64,000 nt of DNA from Bryobacterales bacterium (GTDB taxonomy: Bacteria > Acidobacteriota > Terriglobia > Bryobacterales > Bryobacteraceae): contig JADKID010000005.1 in assembly GCA_016721425.1 (NCBI GenBank), positions 749,295 to 813,294 of the forward strand, in the 5' to 3' direction. Shown in pieces: positions 60,681-64,000 of this stretch. The position numbers and the translations under genes are program-made. Below the pieces are notes generated by a model. The model did not search any database. It was not told the origin of the DNA and saw only the letters and a list, made by a program, of their open reading frames with translations. The stretch's first letter is position 1. The number at the start of each line of letters is the position of its first letter.

Positions 60681-62617
60681 GATGCGGACTCCGGACGATC
60701 TTCAGGCAATGTGACCGTAAATCGCGTGCCCCGCCCCGACGCTATTGGACTTTCCACCGCCACATCGCCCCGCAGCGACATGACGTTCTTTTGGACAATG
60801 GACAATCCCAGACCAGAGCCCTTCTGCCGCGTCGTGAAATACGGCTCAAAGATGCGCCCGCGGATCTCGGGCGGTATGCCCGGCCCGTCGTCACACACGG
60901 AAATGCGGATCTCGCTCTGTCCGGCGGGTTCGGCCACTACCTCTACGCTGCCCTGGTCGTCGGTCGCCTGAAGTGCGTTGAGCAGCAGGTTCCAGACGAT
61001 CTGCTCCACAGTTTGGCCCCCGGCATGGTGCAACATCAGGCCCGGTGCAATCCGCTCGCGCACCTCCACCGGGACACCGGCCTTTTCCTTTCGAACGTTG
61101 CCGACGATACAGGAGATCAACGCCGATACATCCACGTCGCCGCGCGATTCGGAGGGCGGTCGTGCGAACGTCAGCAACTGCCGCATGGACGCGTTCAGGC
61201 GGTCGATCTCCGAAATGATGTAAGCAAGGTCGTCTCCGTATGCGGCCCGGAACGCCTGGTCCTCGCCCATCAACTGGGTGAGCGCTCGAATGGAACTCAA
61301 CGGATTCTTCACCTCATGGGCGATGCTGGCGGCGACATTGCCGAGTGCTGCCAGATGCCGCTGCGCCATCAGGGAACGCTCCAGGTGGATCTTCTCCTCC
61401 AACAGGCGGCAGGCTTCCAGCGAATGGCTGGTCTGGCGCGCAATGTCCAGGAGTACGGGCTCAAAGTCGTCCAGATATTCCCGTGGCCTGGAATCAACCC
61501 AGAGGATGCCGGCAAGCCGGTTTTCGTACCGGAGCGGGACCATGTAGTTGTACGGAATCTCAGAGAATAGGGCGGTCCAGGCCGGATCCCGCACCTGGAG
61601 TCCGTGCACTATTCTCTCCGATCCAGCCTCCAGCAATTTGCCGGCCGCCCGCAGTTGCTCGTCCGTGGGCGGGATCGCCTTTCCCGATGATCGGCCGAGC
61701 GGTCGCCCGCCAAGCGTACTGAGGTGGACCGATTCCACGTGCAGCAACCGGCGGATACCGTTAGCCAGAAACTCGGCCCGGTCGCCCACCGCGAGAATCG
61801 AAACGGCCCCGTCAATCACGCGCTTGCCGAACTCCGTGTAGAGCGCAGTGCGCCGTCCCAGCGCACGATTCATCCACGACAGAAGCGGCATCCACAGTAC
61901 CACCGCCGCCAGGATCAACGAAATCTGAATTACGGAGCCAAACACCTCGTACCTGTCTGCCAGGGTGTCGGCCAAAATCTTGATGACCAGCAGGTACACT
62001 GCCGTCACCGATCCGAGCGCCACCGCGAGCATCGCGCGTCGTCCGATCAGGAGGCCAAACACGTTCTGCCGGAGTGCGCCGCCGAAGAGCACGGCCACGG
62101 TGCAGAAATATGAAAGCGCCGCGGTTCCGGGTCCATGGGGCAGTGCAAACGAAAGTGCCGGAACAACTAAGCTGGCACTCAGGAAGCCGAAAAAACGCCT
62201 GTCAGCCGCGGACCGCCTCACAGTGGCGGCGTGGGCACAGGCGGCCGCCGATAACCCGCCGCAGGCTGCGAAGGCAAGCCACGGCTGCAGCGCCGCGCCG
62301 GCCACCACGGCAAGCGCGCCTCCCGCGGCAACGCCGCGCCCGGCGCCGCCCCAGATCAGGGTCGAATACAGGACCGAAATCCCAGCCCACAACGCCGCCA
62401 GTTCGCCGGATCGAAAGAGCACAGGCTGTGGACTCTCCGGCAGTGCGATTCGTAGAAAGTGCCCGCTGCCGCCTAGGAGATAGAGAATCGCCAGTGAGAG
62501 CAGCATCATGCCCAGCATCCACTGGCGCCGCCTGATGGATGCGGCCAGTAGCAGCACCAGCGCAAAGGCCCCGGTGGCGTAAAGCAGAACGGCCGCCGCG
62601 TACAGGATCACCGGCAT
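60677..62617 (-). CDS. Membrane sensor histidine kinase (PrsK-like architecture)
   Basis: 646 residues from ATG 62617, chosen because a consensus promoter with predicted start near 62632 excludes the longer 62674 start. About seven to eight N-terminal membrane helices (from ILYAAAVLLYATGAFALVLL to VIQISLILAAVVLWMPLL), then a GAF-like region (~280-400, YNYMVPLRYENRLAGILWVD). The kinase core is H434 in ASIAHEVKNPLSSIR (H-box), N-box QIVWNLLLNALQATDDQ, G1 DDGPGIP and G2 GSGLGLSIVQKNV. This order (polytopic, GAF, HisKA, HATPase) is that of PrsK, the kinase of PEP-CTERM/exosortase systems; no exosortase is in the window. The divergent NtrC-type regulator is the obvious partner. Confidence 0.85.
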   Translation of the reverse strand: MPVILYAAAVLLYATGAFALVLLLAASIRRRQWMLGMMLLSLAILYLLGGSGHFLRIALPESPQPVLFRSGELAALWAGISVLYSTLIWGGAGRGVAAGGALAVVAGAALQPWLAFAACGGLSAAACAHAATVRRSAADRRFFGFLSASLVVPALSFALPHGPGTAALSYFCTVAVLFGGALRQNVFGLLIGRRAMLAVALGSVTAVYLLVIKILADTLADRYEVFGSVIQISLILAAVVLWMPLLSWMNRALGRRTALYTEFGKRVIDGAVSILAVGDRAEFLANGIRRLLHVESVHLSTLGGRPLGRSSGKAIPPTDEQLRAAGKLLEAGSERIVHGLQVRDPAWTALFSEIPYNYMVPLRYENRLAGILWVDSRPREYLDDFEPVLLDIARQTSHSLEACRLLEEKIHLERSLMAQRHLAALGNVAASIAHEVKNPLSSIRALTQLMGEDQAFRAAYGDDLAYIISEIDRLNASMRQLLTFARPPSESRGDVDVSALISCIVGNVRKEKAGVPVEVRERIAPGLMLHHAGGQTVEQIVWNLLLNALQATDDQGSVEVVAEPAGQSEIRISVCDDGPGIPPEIRGRIFEPYFTTRQKGSGLGLSIVQKNVMSLRGDVAVESPIASGRGTRFTVTLPEDRPESAS

Positions 62618-62638
62618 CGTGTTCTCGGATCGAGCCTC

Positions 62639-62667
62639 AGTATACATCCGATTTTCAGTTCTGTTAA
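62639..62667 (-). promoter_or_regulatory. Sigma-70 type promoter of the kinase/TPR operon
   Basis: Minus strand: -35 TTAACA (62662-62667, 5 of 6), 17-base spacer, -10 TATACT (62639-62644, 5 of 6). The predicted start near 62632 leaves a short leader to the ATG at 62617. Confidence 0.65.
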
Positions 62668-62697
62668 TCCGCAAACTGGAGTAACATAAGCCTCAGA

Positions 62698-64000
62698 ATG
62701 GCACGCACGCTGCTTGTCGTAGACGACGAAGAAGCCGCACGCTACGCACTCCGGCGGATATTCTCCAGTCAGTACACCGTCCTGGAGGCCGACTCCGTTC
62801 GGCAGGCGCGGCTCATTCTCGAACGCGGACAACCCGACGTGATCCTGCTCGATTACGGCCTGCCCGGCGAGGACGGCATGACCTTGCTCCAGGAAACTGT
62901 CGCCCGTCCCTCTCCTCCAGTCGTTATCATGATTACCGCCCACGGCAGCGAGCGCCTGGCTGTGGAAGCCATGAAGACCGGCGCCTATGACTATCTCGTG
63001 AAGCCGTACGACATCGACGAGCTCCGCCTGGCGGTGGAGCATGCCCTCGAATGGCTGGACCTCAAAGCCGAGGTCAACGGGCTGCGCGACAGACTGGCGG
63101 GCGAAGGCGATTTCGGCTGCATGTCCGGCGTGTCCCGCCCCATGCGGCAACTCTTCCAAACCGCGCAAAGAGTAGCGGCCTCAGATCTTCCTGTCCTCAT
63201 CCTCGGCGAAAGCGGCACCGGCAAGGACCTGCTGGCCCACGAACTCCATGTCAGAAGTGCGCGCGGACGCCAGCGCTTCGTAGCTCTCAACTGCGCAGCC
63301 CTCCCCGAGGCCCTGGTGGAAAGCGAACTCTTCGGTCACGAGAAAGGCGCTTTCACCCAAGCCCTCGCCACCCATCCCGGCAAGTTCGAGCAGGCTGGCC
63401 GGGGCACCCTCTTTCTCGACGAAATAGGCGATATGGACCTGGGCACCCAAGCCAAGATCCTGCGTGCCGTCGAGTCGGGCGCCATCGAGCGGGTGGGAGG
63501 AACTCAGTCCATCCCCGTGGACGTCCGTCTCATCAGCGCCACGAACAAGTCGCCGGAGACCGCCATTCGGGACGGCCGCTTTCGTCAGGACTTGTACTTC
63601 CGCCTGGCCGCCGTCACCCTGTTCATTCCGCCGCTGCGGGATCGCCGCGAGGACATCCCGTCGCTGGTGACGCGCTTCTGGCAGGACGTGCAAAAGAAAT
63701 ACGGACGCCCCGGCCCGGTGCTCGAAGCCAGCGCCATCCTCCGCATGCAGGAAACCCCCTGGCCCGGCAACGTCCGCCAACTCCGCAGCGCCGTGGAGCG
63801 TCTCTTCGTCCTCGCCCCCCGCGAACGGGCCGACGCCGATTCGGTCGCCGCCGTCCTGGAGCCGATCACTCCCGTCCAGTCCTCCCCTGCGGACGCCATC
63901 TTCGCCGATCCTGACTTCCGCAACGCCCGCCGCCACTTCGAGGCCGAATACCTCGCCCGCAAACTCCGCGAGAACGCGGGCAACATTTCACGAACTGCGG
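62698..64000 (+). CDS. NtrC-family sigma-54 response regulator (incomplete at window end)
   Basis: 434 codons are visible before the window ends, with no stop. Receiver domain with D9-D10, phospho-acceptor D52 (VILLDYG) and K102 (VKPYD). AAA+ domain ~140-370: Walker A ILGESGTGKDLLA, ESELFGHEKGAFTQA, Walker B TLFLDEIGDMDLG, and the sensor stretch RLISATNKSPETAIRDGRF, then FRLAAVTLFIPPLRDRREDI, WPGNVRQLRSAVERL. The loop that contacts sigma-54 reads GAFTQA, not GAFTGA. The last residues (FEAEYLARKLRENAGNISRT) are the start of a Fis-type HTH. ATG 62698 is the only start before the receiver core. Divergent from the kinase; likely its cognate regulator and likely activator of the -24/-12 promoter at 59345-59360. 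Confidence 0.88.
   Translation, partial: MARTLLVVDDEEAARYALRRIFSSQYTVLEADSVRQARLILERGQPDVILLDYGLPGEDGMTLLQETVARPSPPVVIMITAHGSERLAVEAMKTGAYDYLVKPYDIDELRLAVEHALEWLDLKAEVNGLRDRLAGEGDFGCMSGVSRPMRQLFQTAQRVAASDLPVLILGESGTGKDLLAHELHVRSARGRQRFVALNCAALPEALVESELFGHEKGAFTQALATHPGKFEQAGRGTLFLDEIGDMDLGTQAKILRAVESGAIERVGGTQSIPVDVRLISATNKSPETAIRDGRFRQDLYFRLAAVTLFIPPLRDRREDIPSLVTRFWQDVQKKYGRPGPVLEASAILRMQETPWPGNVRQLRSAVERLFVLAPRERADADSVAAVLEPITPVQSSPADAIFADPDFRNARRHFEAEYLARKLRENAGNISRTA

Overview
The window looks like chromosomal DNA of a high-GC Acidobacteriota, most likely a Bryobacterales/Solibacter-type member. This is an inference from gene content: an Oar-like TonB-dependent receptor with an N-terminal carboxypeptidase-regulatory-like domain, a HTH + TPR membrane regulator, an S1 sulfatase, a GH95 fucosidase, DUF3526 ABC permeases and several secreted proteins of unknown role. 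It carries the replication origin neighbourhood: dnaA-dnaN-gyrB with DnaA boxes on both sides of dnaA, and mnmG-parS(x3)-parA-parB about 18 kb further right.

Layout. 1-8.5 kb is a decaying accessory segment: a metal-type operon (COG0523 GTPase plus two DUF3526 permeases) with three single-base frameshifts, an IS21 istA remnant, a DDE integrase-type transposase, and an AbiE-type toxin-antitoxin locus whose antitoxin is broken while its toxin is intact. The segment ends at a tRNA-Leu(GAG) next to secG. 9-24 kb holds the TonB receptor, a divergent sulfatase/SDR pair, a TPR protein coupled to a three-domain AMP-ligase/ACP/acyltransferase, an ATPase, a lipoprotein, a DUF1080 protein, an alpha/beta hydrolase, a small zinc-ribbon protein and a HTH-TPR regulator. 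24-26.6 kb is a subtilase whose oxyanion-hole Asn appears replaced.

26.8-32.5 kb is tRNA-Gly, the origin region, dnaA, dnaN and gyrB (no recF between dnaN and gyrB). 32.5-44.3 kb, mostly on the minus strand, is alr plus a surface-glycan cluster of six glycosyltransferase genes (one a GT2-GT4 fusion), a methyltransferase with a coiled-coil tail and a Wzt-type ABC ATPase with no membrane partner in the window. 44.8-55 kb is housekeeping: tRNA-Met, parB, parA, three parS sites, mnmG, purD, tRNA-Arg, dnaE, accA, a small membrane protein and a YidB-like protein. A GH95 alpha-L-fucosidase follows.

57.5-64 kb is the most unusual part. A radical SAM/SPASM-like enzyme is fused in frame, through one membrane segment, to a LolA/LolB-like periplasmic domain. 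It is preceded by a recognisable -24/-12 (sigma-54) promoter and sits downstream of a histidine kinase/TPR gene pair. A sigma-54 activator of the NtrC type is divergent from the kinase and runs off the window end. These genes look like one regulated system that I cannot match to a described one.
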